A stretch of DNA of 64,000 bases from Mallotus nudiflorus (lineage: Eukaryota; Streptophyta; Magnoliopsida; Malpighiales; Euphorbiaceae), in NCBI GenBank assembly GCA_947683625.1, contig CANTUR010000044.1, positions 1,302,001 through 1,366,000 of the forward strand, written 5' to 3'. A program made the position numbers and the translations under genes. This document shows positions 12,501-22,011 of this stretch, in pieces. The notes under the pieces are model-generated. The model ran no database searches and was not told the origin of the DNA. It worked only from the letters and a program-made list of their open reading frames with translations. Numbering within the stretch: the first letter of the stretch is position 1; each line of letters opens with the position of its first letter.

Positions 12501-14332
12501 TTTGTCCTCTGTCAATCTTTGTGTTTATGCATGTTGATATGAAGATATTCAACCACTTTTTGATTCTATGTTTTAAAATTTCATTTAGAACTTCTCTCAT
12601 TTTTTTCCCCTACAAAAATAGGGATATATAAAAGGAGAGACTTTCTTGTGGTTCATATCATTAATCCATGGACATAGCAAAATAGGCAGCTACATCATAG
12701 AAAAAATTTTGATGTTGCGTATATTTTCTTGCAACAAAAAAAGGTTTGGTGTTAGTTGGGGTTAATTATTTACGATGGAACCAAACTTTCGCCTTATTTC
12801 ATTTTGGTTACCAAACTTCAATTCATATCTTTTTGGTTACTAAACTTCTACTTAATTTCAAAATGTTTGCCTATAAACTTTTTCTAATCCATAAAGAATT
12901 ATCAGTTTTGTCTGAACTTCAACTTTCTTTACAAATAAGTCCATAGGTTCTATAGAAAATAAATAAAATAGAGTTTTATTTATATTTTTGTTTACTTCAT
13001 GCCTTTTATTGTGGAAAATCTTGTTCAATATCTACGTTTATTTGATAAGTTTAACACTAATTTTTTAAGAAATTTAAGACCAGAATTATTTGAAGTTAGT
13101 CAAGAAGAATTTAATATTCATTTAGAATATCATAACCATTATTGTGATTTTGTTGAATATAATAGAAAATTGTGTATTATTAATATAATTATTATCATTT
13201 TAGATCATCTCTTGGGTTTTGAATAAATTGTAAGAATAATGGGAAATCAAGTAGAGATTTCAAATTTCAATAATCCATCAGAATTGATTTCATTCAACAA
13301 TATACAAAATGAAGTGAACCAACTCCTTGAGAAATTTCATGCTAAAGGAATACTTGGTGATTCATCAGAAAAAAAAAAAGCCTTGGCCACCAAAGTAGGC
13401 AGAATGGTGAATGAAAAGGCTAGGTGATATAGAAAGGGAAAAAGCTCTGAAAGCATCTGTGGTAGAAGAAGAGATACATAAATTAAGAAAAGAAAAAATG
13501 GTTCCATGTATTGCTGATTTTGCCATGAATAATAACAATTTAGTTTAAAAACTTAGAAAATCCTTAGGTTTGGTAGATGAAGCTGAAAGAATTAAGAAAT
13601 TATAGATATCATCTTTCTTGATCTTTGATTAGCTCCTATTCCACCTAATAGTAGTGAACTTACCCTAGTGGTATAAGAACTATAATTCTTTTCAATAAAT
13701 TTTTTTTTTGAATATCTGCATTTTTCAATTGTGACACACAAAAGTACATGATTCAACATATGAACATGTTATACAATCAACTTAAACGAATAACAACATC
13801 ATGATAATGTTAATATATACATAAAAATTTGCTAAAACGTTATCATATATCTTTTGTTAGTGAAAGATTAAATTTAAATTGAATATTATAAATTGGTAGA
13901 GATTGACTAGGAAAGTTAATCTGGCTGAACTGCTGGAAACCTAAAACATGATCTGCTCATCAATTGGACAGTGTAAACAGTTAGGTTCAAATTTCAATTT
14001 AAACAGTTTGGTTAGCCAAACCATGAGCAACCTCATGCACAGGTTGTAACCATTTGGTTGATTCTCTAATTCAAAATGGTCTATTCAATATAGGTTTTAA
14101 TTTCTTTGCACCATATAATTAATCTTTTCTGTTATTTGTTCTCTTCCTGACTTATACTATTTTCCATTCTGTCATGTATGGTTTTCAGATAATAGTTCTG
14201 GAGAATGGGAAGGTGGTTGAGCAGGGGCCCCATGAAGTTCTCTTGACTAAGGCAGGAAGATATGCACAATTATGGGCACAGCAAAATAGTACTGTCGATC
14301 TCATTGATGCAGCTATTAAGGTAGAGGGGTAA
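577..14332 (+). CDS. ABCB25: Mitochondrial half-size ABC transporter, ABCB25/ATM3 type, 3' exons
   Basis: ABC transporter of the mitochondria (ATM) family. Known members sit in the inner mitochondrial membrane and export a glutathione/sulfur compound needed for cytosolic Fe-S protein assembly and molybdenum cofactor synthesis. Exons: 577-632, 850-930, 1074-1139, 1225-1317, 1512-1576, 10201-10336, 14189-14332, all with GT-AG borders and compatible phases. Together they give about 212 residues of the nucleotide-binding domain. Visible in order: the end of Walker A (GKSTILRL), the Q-loop region (GVVPQDTVLFNDTI), the signature LSGGEKQRVALARAFLKAP, Walker B ILLCDEATSALD, the H-loop AHRL, and a C-terminus ending IKVEG then TAA. 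All key ATPase motifs are intact. The transmembrane domain and start codon lie left of the window. Two introns are very large (8624 and 3852 bp) because of transposon insertions. A paralogue (ABCB23 or ABCB24) cannot be excluded. Confidence 0.88.
1885..2203. mobile_element. MITE with long terminal inverted repeats and 10-bp TSD
   Basis: A 319-bp insertion in the ABC transporter intron. Its first and last roughly 100 bases are imperfect inverted repeats of each other (1889-1986 pairs with 2103-2200). The 10-bp direct repeat TATTTGGATT flanks it at 1875-1884 and 2204-2213. Long TIRs with a 9-11 bp TSD are typical of Mutator-like (MULE) non-autonomous elements. No coding capacity. Confidence 0.78.
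2204..3159. other. Intron sequence, nothing recognised
   Basis: AT-rich intron DNA between the first MITE and the copia element. Short TA and TTG/TTA microsatellites occur near 2593-2606 and 2800-2830. Short open frames around 2420-2680 show no protein similarity that I recognise and overlap each other on opposite strands. Confidence 0.5.
3160..3412 (-). repeat. 3' LTR of the intronic copia element
   Basis: 253-bp LTR, TG...CA on the + strand, similar along its whole length to 7785-8011. Because the element is on the minus strand, this left copy is the 3' LTR. Confidence 0.85.
3413..3424 (-). other. Polypurine tract of the intronic copia element
   Basis: On the minus strand this reads TTTGAGGGGGGA and directly abuts the 3' LTR, the expected position for plus-strand priming. 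Confidence 0.75.
3565..3843 (-). pseudogene. Copia RNase H remnant
   Basis: Minus-strand frame with the copia RNase H pattern: LISWKCKKQERVFKSSTEAKY, then HADNTSSIQIATNPIYH and a HIEVDCH ending. The acidic positions (E of STEAKY, D of HADN, D of VDCH) are kept. The N-terminal part is out of frame or lost. It is the last domain of the pol relic before the polypurine tract. Confidence 0.8.
4250..5400 (-). pseudogene. Copia reverse transcriptase remnant, split by a MITE
   Basis: The central block at 4339-4635 (minus) carries MDVKNAFLHGELKEEIYM, SLYGLKQAP and YVDDIIIIG, the copia RT core with both catalytic aspartates of YVDD. The N-terminal part of the domain lies to the right of 5237. A 516-bp MITE at 4721-5236 separates the two, and in-frame stops occur on both sides. 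No functional enzyme can be made. Confidence 0.82.
4721..5236. mobile_element. MITE nested in the copia reverse transcriptase
   Basis: A 516-bp element whose ends are inverted repeats of about 70 bp (GGGTAAATTG at the left, CAATTAACCC at the right). It is flanked by AAATGTTTAT (4711-4720) and AAATGTTTTT (5237-5246), a 10-bp TSD with one mismatch. The interior contains a second inverted half. A relative lies at 16801-17327 and a half-copy at 12758-12930. Probably Mutator-derived by TSD length. Confidence 0.78.
5987..6568 (-). pseudogene. Copia GAG-pre-integrase and integrase remnant
   Basis: Two minus-strand frames. 6281-6568 reads WHNCLGHPN and CASCKLGK (the HHCC zinc finger), then a DVWGIAP-type block and FVTFIDNHSRLTWIYFL. 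5987-6256 reads LRTDLAREYMS and YTPQQNSVAERKN, which carry the second D and the E of the DDE triad. A frameshift between about 6257 and 6280 separates the two, and the first aspartate is in the SDVWG block. Further integrase C-terminal and hinge sequence continues, broken, to about 5430. Confidence 0.82.
7179..7591 (-). pseudogene. Copia gag remnant with CCHC zinc knuckle
   Basis: Starts just inside the primer-binding site. A minus-strand frame at 7278-7469 resembles copia gag (SWILGYIKPHILLNLRLYKT, KEMWDYL). A downstream frame holds a CX2CX4HX4C knuckle (CNYCKAKGHIITTC) at 7179-7220. The parts are in different frames, so the product is dead. Confidence 0.75.
7773..7784 (-). other. Primer-binding site (initiator tRNA-Met) of the intronic copia element
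   Basis: Minus strand reads TGGTATCAGAGC, the usual copia primer-binding sequence, immediately internal to the 5' LTR. It fixes the element's orientation. Confidence 0.88.
7785..8011 (-). repeat. 5' LTR of the intronic copia element
   Basis: 227-bp LTR, about 26 bp shorter than the 3' copy because of small deletions. Its left border abuts the primer-binding site and its right border ends CATTGACA. Confidence 0.85.
8376..8715. repeat. Imperfect tandem duplication in the intron
   Basis: Two units, about 8376-8515 and 8517-8715, share a TATCAGCTCTA block, a GGTCAGATTTTAACTGGAAG block, a TAGTTCAT block and a TAGGTCATTAA block in the same order, with indels between. No coding signal. The unit borders are approximate. 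Confidence 0.6.
8862..9348. repeat. Imperfect tandem duplication, about 240-bp unit
   Basis: The segment at about 8862-9098 is repeated at about 9108-9348. Both contain, in order, a TTTGATTGA block, a TAGCAAC block, a TAAACCA block, GGCAAATCTCTC / GGTAAATCTCTC, a GAAGAC block, a TACTTTCTTC block and a TTTTGCTTTTGA block. It is non-coding; divergence suggests an old duplication. Confidence 0.65.
9411..10052. mobile_element. Tourist/PIF-Harbinger-like MITE with TTA target duplication
   Basis: A 642-bp AT-rich insertion. The left end GGGGTCGTTTGTTTCAT and the right end ATGAAACAAATGAGCCC are imperfect inverted repeats. TTA flanks both sides (9408-9410 and 10053-10055), the PIF/Harbinger signature. 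No transposase is encoded. It ends about 150 bp before the next ABC transporter exon. Confidence 0.75.
10337..12757. other. Large intron, no gene recognised
   Basis: AT-rich intron between the last two ABC transporter exons. It holds a poly-A run at 10783-10799. Short frames near 10902-11144 and 11236-11487 have no recognisable similarity and are not supported as genes. Fragments rich in GGCAAGGTGCGC-type words near 8050-8150 and 10855-10950 look like a dispersed repeat I cannot name. Confidence 0.5.
12758..12930. repeat. Half copy of the 4721-5236 MITE family
   Basis: Begins GGGGTTAATTATTTACGATGG and continues with the TTATTTCATTTTGGTTACC block of the left terminal repeat of the 4721-5236 element. 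The matching right end is missing, so it is a truncated copy. Confidence 0.5.
12999..13605 (+). pseudogene. Cluster of small broken ORFs of unknown origin in the ABC transporter intron
   Basis: Three consecutive protein-like frames on the + strand. A 75-residue frame (12999-13226) is rich in F, N, L and I. A second frame starts at ATG 13239, 12 bp after the first stop, and runs 62 residues (ISFNNIQNEVNQLLEKFHAK, then a lysine-rich stretch) to a stop at 13425-13427. The third continues in another frame to a TAG at 13605 with one internal TAA; it is charged and heptad-like (EREKALKASVVEEEIHKLRK). The close spacing and coiled-coil character resemble small ORFs of compact viral or retroelement genomes. 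No family is recognised, and the ABC transporter intron would have to be spliced around it. It could be chance open sequence. Confidence 0.35.
13606..14188. other. Intron 3' part, nothing recognised
   Basis: AT-rich sequence with a T tract after CAATAAA at 13694-13709, ending in the acceptor GTTTTCAG at 14181-14188. Confidence 0.5.
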
Positions 14333-16136
14333 TTGCTATCATCTCCCTCTCTAAAAATCTTGGTAACATATGAAGAAAAATGTTGCCTTAGCTTTCTATT
14401 TTATTGGATATGCCAATGAAATGCGACTGCACTGGACTAGTTGATTGGTGCATAGTGGGTGGGTGGGTTACATCCTCAGGATGAGCATGCAAAAGGGGAA
14501 ATATTCGTCATATCTTGGAAGAAATGAAGCAATACCACCATTCGTAAAATGACGTTGGGAGCTGAAATAATGGCGAGATGCACATAAGTCCCCACAACCT
14601 GGTCAAACACACATCTAAAGCTCCCATGCCTGTTTTCCTGTCTTAGATTTGATAAGAGTTTGAATATAGTGAGATGAACTGTCTCTCATCATTGTTGTAC
14701 AGTAATTATAAACCAATAAATACACAACTTTTTGGTATCATACACGACACTTAGATGTAATAAGGTTTGTGTACTTCCAGAAAAGCTGACGTTTGTCTTT
14801 GTTTGATTCCATATTTTTATGGCTTGGTAAGATGAAATGCTTTAACCCTTCTATAATATAAAGTTCGGCTGTACATTCCATAATTGTCTGCTAGGCATCA
14901 AAGTTGAGAACAAGAAGCAACTGCCATGGTTGGAGAAGTTTGCTCTTTTGCAAATGCGAGCATTATTGTTGGCATTTTATATGCTGCTGATTATTATTAT
15001 TATTATTATTTCAATATTTAGTAATTCCTGCATACATATATATTACTCATTTATGCCACATTGTGTATATATTGCACTTTTGGAGCACACTATCTACACC
15101 AGTGATTCAACATAGCCGTTTTGGAAAATATTCAGGCTTAACTTGGTAATTTTGTCTTGTCGATAAAGACATTACATAATGCGTTGGCACTGCGCCAAAT
15201 GGTAGACAATTTCATGTCGAACCAAATAGGAAGTTACTGGCACTGAAATCACCGTACAGTTGTCGAATTGATCAATCCACGTAACACTTACAATATCACC
15301 AACAAGGGTGCACAGCATCTCAATTTAAATGCAGAAGATCAGTCATGAGGATGCTGATGTAGTCTAAATAGCTTTCTGGGATGTCATTTTAGGAAAAGGG
15401 CTACAGGGAAGGGAGAAGGAAAGAAGATTTTGCCAGTTTTGGAAGATAATCTTATTCTATTGTCTTGAGAGTGTTAGTTGCGTTCGTTTCCTTGCTGTTG
15501 GTAAGAGAGTCAATTTGGTAATTGGCCTCGTGATTCTTTGAACATGATTTCTGCATTGTCTGTTTATTGGATAGTTGTGTTTTCTTCCTCTATTATGTGC
15601 TTGCCTGGAAGATCTTTCCTGGTTACCTGTTTGTATATTTTTAAGTCAAATATTTGTCCTGGCCAGTACTCTTTGTTCTATATGCTCTGCCTTGTCTGTT
15701 TTTTATTTAAAGATCAAGTTTTAATTTGATTATTGAATTATGTGTCTTTTCTGTTCAACAACTATATCGTGCTTGTATTGTATAGGAAAATGATTGCGAT
15801 CTCTATTTATTTGGGTCTGGTTGGACAAAACTTGCATATTTGCAGAAGAAGTTTCGAGGAACACAAACAAAGAGAGAGTAGAATAGAATATCAATCTCTG
15901 AAAACAATTTTTTTCTCGTTAAAGAAAAAAAATAGTTTAATTAGAGAGACTGGATTTCATGAAGGGTCTTTTAACATACTGGCAAAAGATGATTGGTATT
16001 AGATTATATCCATATAGATATGCCTATTCTCTTACAATCACAAATTTGCATGAACCTTAATACGTGGGGTCAACATGCAAATTTCCCAAATCTTCATATG
16101 GGTCCACTTGTGGCGGATGACTTCAAAGAGTAAACA
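14333..16136 (+). other. ABC transporter 3' region and intergenic spacer
   Basis: Begins with the likely 3' UTR of the ABC transporter. Candidate poly(A) signals include AATAAA at 14715-14720. An ATT microsatellite lies at about 14989-15012. Short frames at 14930-15115, 15538-15729 and 15733-16002 show no family resemblance and are not called as genes. The rest probably contains the 5' flank of the bromodomain gene. Confidence 0.5.
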
Positions 16137-16147
16137 GTGGGCCCCAC
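16137..16147. promoter_or_regulatory. TCP/site II-like element upstream of the bromodomain gene
   Basis: GTGGGCCCCAC matches the TCP-binding consensus (GTGGGNCC) on one strand and contains the site II core TGGGCC. It lies about 400 bp before the predicted start codon. Position and motif suggest a proximal promoter, but no transcript start is visible from sequence alone. Confidence 0.4.
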
Positions 16148-16539
16148 GTCTAGTGGGGATCGCTCTCTTTACAGGAGCAGTGTACTTTTCCTCCCCTAAA
16201 TTTTGTTTATCCAATTGTAGACTCTGAGGAGGTAACAGTAACAGTAACAGTCAAACCAAGTAAAATTTCCAATTCGAATGCTGTGACTTGAATGTCAACA
16301 ATTTTAGTTTTCTTGATACGTGCTTTGTATTTATTTATTTATTAAAATTTATTAAAAGAAAAGAAAAGAAGAAACACAATTTTTTAGCTATCCATAATTT
16401 TGATGTTTCTTCGTTTGAGGTATAATCCATCATTAGTTCCTTAATACTTAATTAAGGACCATAATGAGTTCCTTGATGATGAATACATGTTAGATTTGCA
16501 TAGGTCGCATAGGAAGTTTTTTAAAATCTTCAGAGAAAG

Positions 16540-18290
16540 ATGAGAAATAAGGAACTTACAAAAGGATATAGAAGGAGTGCTAGAATATCACAACTCGAGG
16601 AAAAAGCTCGCATTTTAGCTCTTCAGAAACAGACAAGAAGGGATGCTACCATTAGTCCATCACCACCATCATCAGCTACTAGAAAGAGGGGCCGCAAATG
16701 CAAAAGTCTTCAAGCGGTGGTAGTTAATTCTGTTAATGCATCTCCTCATCAGGTCCCTCTCCTTCTCTCCTTTTTGTATTTATTATATTAACTGCACAAG
16801 CTTTGCATTTTATAACTTTAATTTATATCTTTTCAGAGTAAAATATTAATTTTTTTGATACAAACTATCCAGTATCTATAATCTTGTATAATCTGACTAA
16901 TTTGAATTCAATTTTAAAAGAATCTCAAAGAGTGATAAAAATTACCAAAAAAATTTCAGCTAATTTAATAACGTAACACACAAAAGTTACCATATTATAG
17001 TATAATTCAACAAAAATTATCATATGATATCCGTTACATTTTTTATAAGATTATTAATCATAATTTTTTTTATTTTTTTTTTACACTCAACCTTATAAAA
17101 TTATGATCAACAATCTCATAAAAAAAGATAATATAATAGTGTGACATGATAATTTTTATTAAGTTAGATTATAATATGATAGCTTTAATGTATCACAATA
17201 TATAAATTAGTCATAATTATATTGGATAACTTTTTTGTGTAATTAAAATTAATATTTTATAACAAGAAAAATACAAATTAAAGGTATAAAATTTAGTATA
17301 AAGTTTGTAACCTCTGATACAATTTACTGGAATGATGACTCATGGTCTGTTTTACATGGCCATATATGTATGCTTTTCCAATCGTGCATTTGGAAATGTT
17401 AGCCACTAATTTATTTATTACTTACTTTCACCTTTTTCCTTTTGTAGTTCACTTCTCTTATGTTCATATCAATCGTGAATTTTTTTATGGATTTCTTTAG
17501 TAATTTATCAATGCCACTCGCTTTCATTAATATAACTATGATGCCTGTCTTTCATTCAATGAATTTTGCGTACTTCACTTCTGAACTTTTTTAAAGTTCA
17601 TGCATTAGATTCTTTCAATGGAGTTCACTTTCTTCCATCATTTGTGTGATGGAAGGATATAAGAGTCTTCCGATTCCTTACGTATAATTAGTTGTGAACA
17701 GGAAGGACAAGATTCAAAACAAGAAGTCATTGCAGGAAAATTTGGTGAGCCCTCAAAGCACAGTTGGAAACATGAATATATTCCTTTCGTTTTTTTTTTT
17801 TCCCTTAAGCTCGCAGTTCTGATTAATTTACTTTCTTGTGCAAGAACTCCTGGAAAAATCCTCATCTCCACAACGGCTGCCGAAGAAAGAGGCTTTGGAA
17901 TTTGTACTTGACATCTTGCAGAGGTAATTACTGTCCATTGTTCAGAAGTTCTTGCAAAAGAAAATTATTCCCCTGTATGAGTTGCATACGAATATATAGG
18001 AAATGTTTTCTCATCTTAATCGTTCTTCCTAATATAGGCGAGACACAGAAGAGATATTTGCGCAGCCAGTTGACCCTGAAGAGGTTTGAAGTTTATTTTC
18101 CTTCATCTCAGAAATAATTCACTCTTTTAATACTTCACAATAAATGCATTCTGTGCTTCGTTGGAAGGTGGCTGGATATTACAATATCATTAAAGAGCCA
18201 ATGGATTTTGGCACGATGAGGGCTAAACTTCAGGAAGGAATGTATACAAGCTTGGAACAATTTGAGGTTTGCTCCAAAAAAAAAAAAAAA

Positions 18291-18349
<59 letters not shown>

Positions 18350-19185
18350 TTTACTAATAGAATAATTAAATGTAATTTTAATTTGATAGAAATTCTATTT
18401 TTTATTTTAATTAGATTAACTTCTATTTTATCTCCAATGAAAATTAAATTAACTGATATGTTTTACTTAACTTTTATTTTATTTCTAAAAAAATTAAATT
18501 AAATTAAAATATAATTCTAATTCTAATTTAATATATATTTTCTATTCTAATAAGGTTGATTTCTATTTTATTAAAATATAATTCTAACTTAATTGAAAGT
18601 ATATTTCTTTTTTTTTATTATATTTTAAATTAATTAAAATTTTAGTGATAATTTTATTAAAATTATATATATATATATTTTCTTATTTTAATTAGATCTA
18701 CTTATATTTTATCTAATATAAATCAAATTAGATAACATTATTTTATAAATTTTATTATATTAAATTTAATTAGTAAATAATTAAAATCAAATTTTTTTAT
18801 GAAAATAGAAAAATTATATAATTTATTTTAAAAGAAAATATTTTTTAAAATTAAAAATTAATGAATAAAAAATAGAGCATATAATTAATTTGAAAGTATA
18901 TTTGTAAGAAAAATAGTATAATTATCGTTTTTAGATTTTTTTTTTAAATTGAACAAAAAAGAGTTAAAATTAAATTAATTAATATTTATCATTTAATTAT
19001 TAGTTAAACTTTAAAATTATATTAATTTAATTTTTGTGTAAATAAAAGTATTAATATTAAAAACATTAAAGAAATAAAGTGTCATGACTCAAATGAAAAA
19101 TTTACTAAATTATAATAAATTATAATTTTAATAATCTTGTAATATTTAAATGGTTATATAAATAAAATATAACTTTTATTATTTT

Positions 19186-19247
<62 letters not shown>

Positions 19248-20687
19248 GTTTAATTTTTTATTTATTATATATCACGAGTCAAATAAATTTTTTATTCATG
19301 TGTTTTTTACTAGTATACTAATAATAATAATAATAATAATATAATAATAATAATAATAATAATAATTATAATAAGAATTACATTCTTTTCTTTATTTCTG
19401 CATGAATTGCTTTGATACAAGCACACTGATTGTCCATTACTATTTGTAATATACCTAGAGTTCGAATTTTTCAAGAATACGAGAGTTATTTACATCCACC
19501 AACTTGAATATTCTGTCAAGGTTCTTTACCAAGTGATGTTTGAGTTCTCTCAGTAATTCTGCAGCGCGATGTGTTCCTGATATCCAGCAATGCAATGAAG
19601 TTCAACTCTTCAACTACAGTGTATTATACAGAGGTAGGCCTATTCAGTTCACATCGCTTATTTAGTTCATATGACTGTGATTAAGAAGATATTACTATAT
19701 GTTTATTAATGTAACAACATCCTTTCCAGGCTCGAGCTATAAGTGAACTGGCGCAGCGCCTTCTTTATTCGTTAAGAACTGAACCAGAAAACTTTCAGTT
19801 GGAATACTCACGTACAAGAAGACGTCCAGGTAAGAAAGCACAAAGTGAAGCTGGAGGCTTACGCACTAGGCCTACTAAACCTGGTAGTTTCAAAAATGGT
19901 GTTTCCCTAAATGATCCACCTTTCAAGATGACTACACCAGCACTCCTTTCGCCGACTCATCTGAAGCCTTATGCTGGGCAAACTGGCAATGGAATTCTTC
20001 CTGGTAAGAAACAACTTTCATAGCTAATTTCTTGTTTCCAAGTTCTTGAATATATAATAGAATGAAATTCATTAGCAATGTAGAAATATTCATTGTTCAC
20101 AAATTTTGGAAGGCTAGTAGTATATATATATATAATTACATATGGGAAATGGAAACTACAGTTTAAATATTTCTACTTTGAAAACATTCATAAAACCATC
20201 TAAACATGAAAGGAAGTGGTATTATTCAAATTAAATATTAATTAAATGAAATGCACCATGAAGTTCATAGCAAAGAAAGAGCATAATGTCTATGAAGTAG
20301 CAACAGAAATCTGTAGTGTAGGTTGAGTTATTGCATTTAGTAAATATGCATTAATGTTTCATCTTCATTCTCTTCGGAACTACAAGAAGGGTACCACGAT
20401 CTATCTTTTTTTTTTTTTTCTCCGAGGAATTCACTATATCTATTCTCTCTTGCTGTGAAGGGTCAAACAATGGCATGAGTTCAAATTCGGACGAAACTGA
20501 AAGACGTATGACATATATCTCGCCAGCTTCATTCCGCAATGAGAATGAGAAGATAGTTTCAGCAGTTTATTATGCCCCGAAAACGCTTACTCATGTAAGT
20601 TTATCATACAAAAAGGCAAGCATGTAACAAAAATCTTGCATATGCACAAGCCAGCAAACATTTGCACACCACTCGTGTAATCTTGCT

Positions 20688-20721
<34 letters not shown>

Positions 20722-22011
20722 AATAGTGAATACACTTGCACGTGTGTGCAATCAAACTCACACTCACACATATATATTGAAAATATCACTAATGAAGTAA
20801 TTGAACAATTGACAATTGGTAACCTGAAGAGATAAATTGACAAACATGTCAAATTTAAGGGCCCAAAAATGCATTAAACCTTCATCTTTTCAATACATTT
20901 CTCCAATTTCATTTGAATTTTTCCTGATTTATACGGGTGAATACCTCAGGTTACTCATTCAGGTACCCCATATGTTGATAGTTTAATGAGTTTCGTCAAA
21001 GATTTAGGACCAACGGCACAAATTGTAGCCAACAAGAAGCTAGGAAAGTACCCAGTTGAACCTCCAAATAGTAATTCCTGGACTTCATCAGTTTTTGATA
21101 CAGCTGCTGGTTGTCTGTTTCCCACACCATCTGCCCTTCAAGATCCTGCAAATCTGAATTGGGGTGGTAATGATAGTCAAATGCCTTATAATTTCGTTTC
21201 CAACCCTTCTGCTTCTTACAAAGGAAAGATGATCTGCACCAATGGAGGAACTAGTACTTCTGGAAGAGAATGGTTCCGAACTCAACATAGCTTAGTAGCA
21301 GAGCCCTACATTACCAATGGTGGGCTTGTTGACTATAATCTTCTGGGAGAAAAGGATGCTAACACTAGCATAAATACAGGTGCTAGTTTTCCTTCAAAAC
21401 AGAAAACAATTGGCACCGAGGACAGCATGGACCTTTTTATTGCGATCCTGATGCAAATTAGCGCGATTCAAAATCGAACTAATCATGCTCCATCAGGCAC
21501 TTATTACCCTCTCACTGGATATGGAGATTTGGCTCCTGCTTCATCATCTCATATCAACAATGAGTCTCAATCATTGATGCAAAATAAACCTTCAGAGCCA
21601 GCTTACATGTCTTATTCAAGTTCTAGTATAGCCATCCCATCGTTATATCCAACTGTAGACGGGCCAAGTACACCTGCTCCAGCTGCACTAAACCGGAGCT
21701 ATGTGGTTAGAACTAACCAGTCCGCTCTTCAACCACAGGAATGGAAGCAACCGTCGTTATGGGGTCTGCCACCGACATGTGTTCTTCCTGTTCTGCAAAC
21801 ACATGTTAATGAGCAGATTCCGTTGATGCAGCAACAACCATCACAAATTGCATCAACTCAAGAAACGCCCTTATTTAATACAATGAACTTTCTTGGAAGA
21901 ACAAATTTGCAAGGTCATCAAGCTGAGTTATCTACTTCTCAATACTTTTGGAGCACTCGACAACCGACGGTGATGGATAGGAAGCAGCCTGATTTGGACC
22001 TTCAACTTTGA
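16540..22011 (+). CDS. Plant bromodomain protein (BRD-like, nuclear)
   Basis: Predicted 672-residue acetyl-lysine reader. Exons: 16540-16752, 17702-17744, 17845-17923, 18038-18083, 18168-18266, 19565-19633, 19730-20003, 20461-20594, 20950-22011; phases join cleanly. An in-frame TAA at 16522-16524 supports the ATG at 16540 if the 5' end is not spliced. Residues 47-55 (TRKRGRKCK) are a basic NLS/AT-hook-like motif. The bromodomain spans about 100-205: EFVLDILQRRDTEEIFAQPV, the ZA-loop PMDF at 138-141, and NAMKFN with the expected acetyl-lysine-binding Asn at 174. The long C-terminal region is S/P/Q-rich and disordered-looking, ending PDLDLQL, an LxLxL EAR-like motif. Plant single-bromodomain proteins of this class include SWI/SNF-associated subunits; this assignment is by family only. 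One donor (GTTTGA at 18084) is weak. Confidence 0.88.
16801..17327. mobile_element. Second copy of the 4721-5236 MITE family, in bromodomain intron 1
   Basis: Shares the internal blocks of the 4721-5236 element: TAATTTA(g)ATAACGT, AACACA, CATATTATAGT, CAACAAAAATTAT. It ends in TTTGTAACCTCTGATACAAT, the counterpart of the right terminal repeat. The first 50 or so bases of the left end are missing, so the copy is truncated and no TSD was found. Confidence 0.6.
18295..18346. repeat. (TA)n microsatellite next to a poly-A tract
   Basis: About 52 bp of pure TA preceded by an A run (18276-18294), just after the donor of bromodomain exon 5. It gives false IYIY-type open frames on both strands. Confidence 0.95.
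18347..19564. other. Extremely AT-rich bromodomain intron with trinucleotide hairpin
   Basis: Low-complexity AT DNA without genes. At 19187-19247 a run of ATA/TAA repeats turns into a run of TAT/TTA repeats, giving a near-perfect 60-bp inverted repeat. A second TAA-type array lies at about 19318-19369. The segment ends in the CTGCAG acceptor at 19559-19564. Confidence 0.8.
20691..20718. repeat. (TA)n microsatellite in bromodomain intron 8
   Basis: About 28 bp of AT repeats within the intron between the last two exons. Non-coding. Confidence 0.9.

Noticed and set aside
17638..17871. 77-residue minus-strand frame
   Set aside because: It is antisense to bromodomain exons 2 and 3 and shows no family similarity.
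18135..18502. Tyr-Ile repeat open frames on both strands
   Set aside because: They are translations of a (TA)n microsatellite; the real signal is bromodomain exon 5 at 18168-18266.
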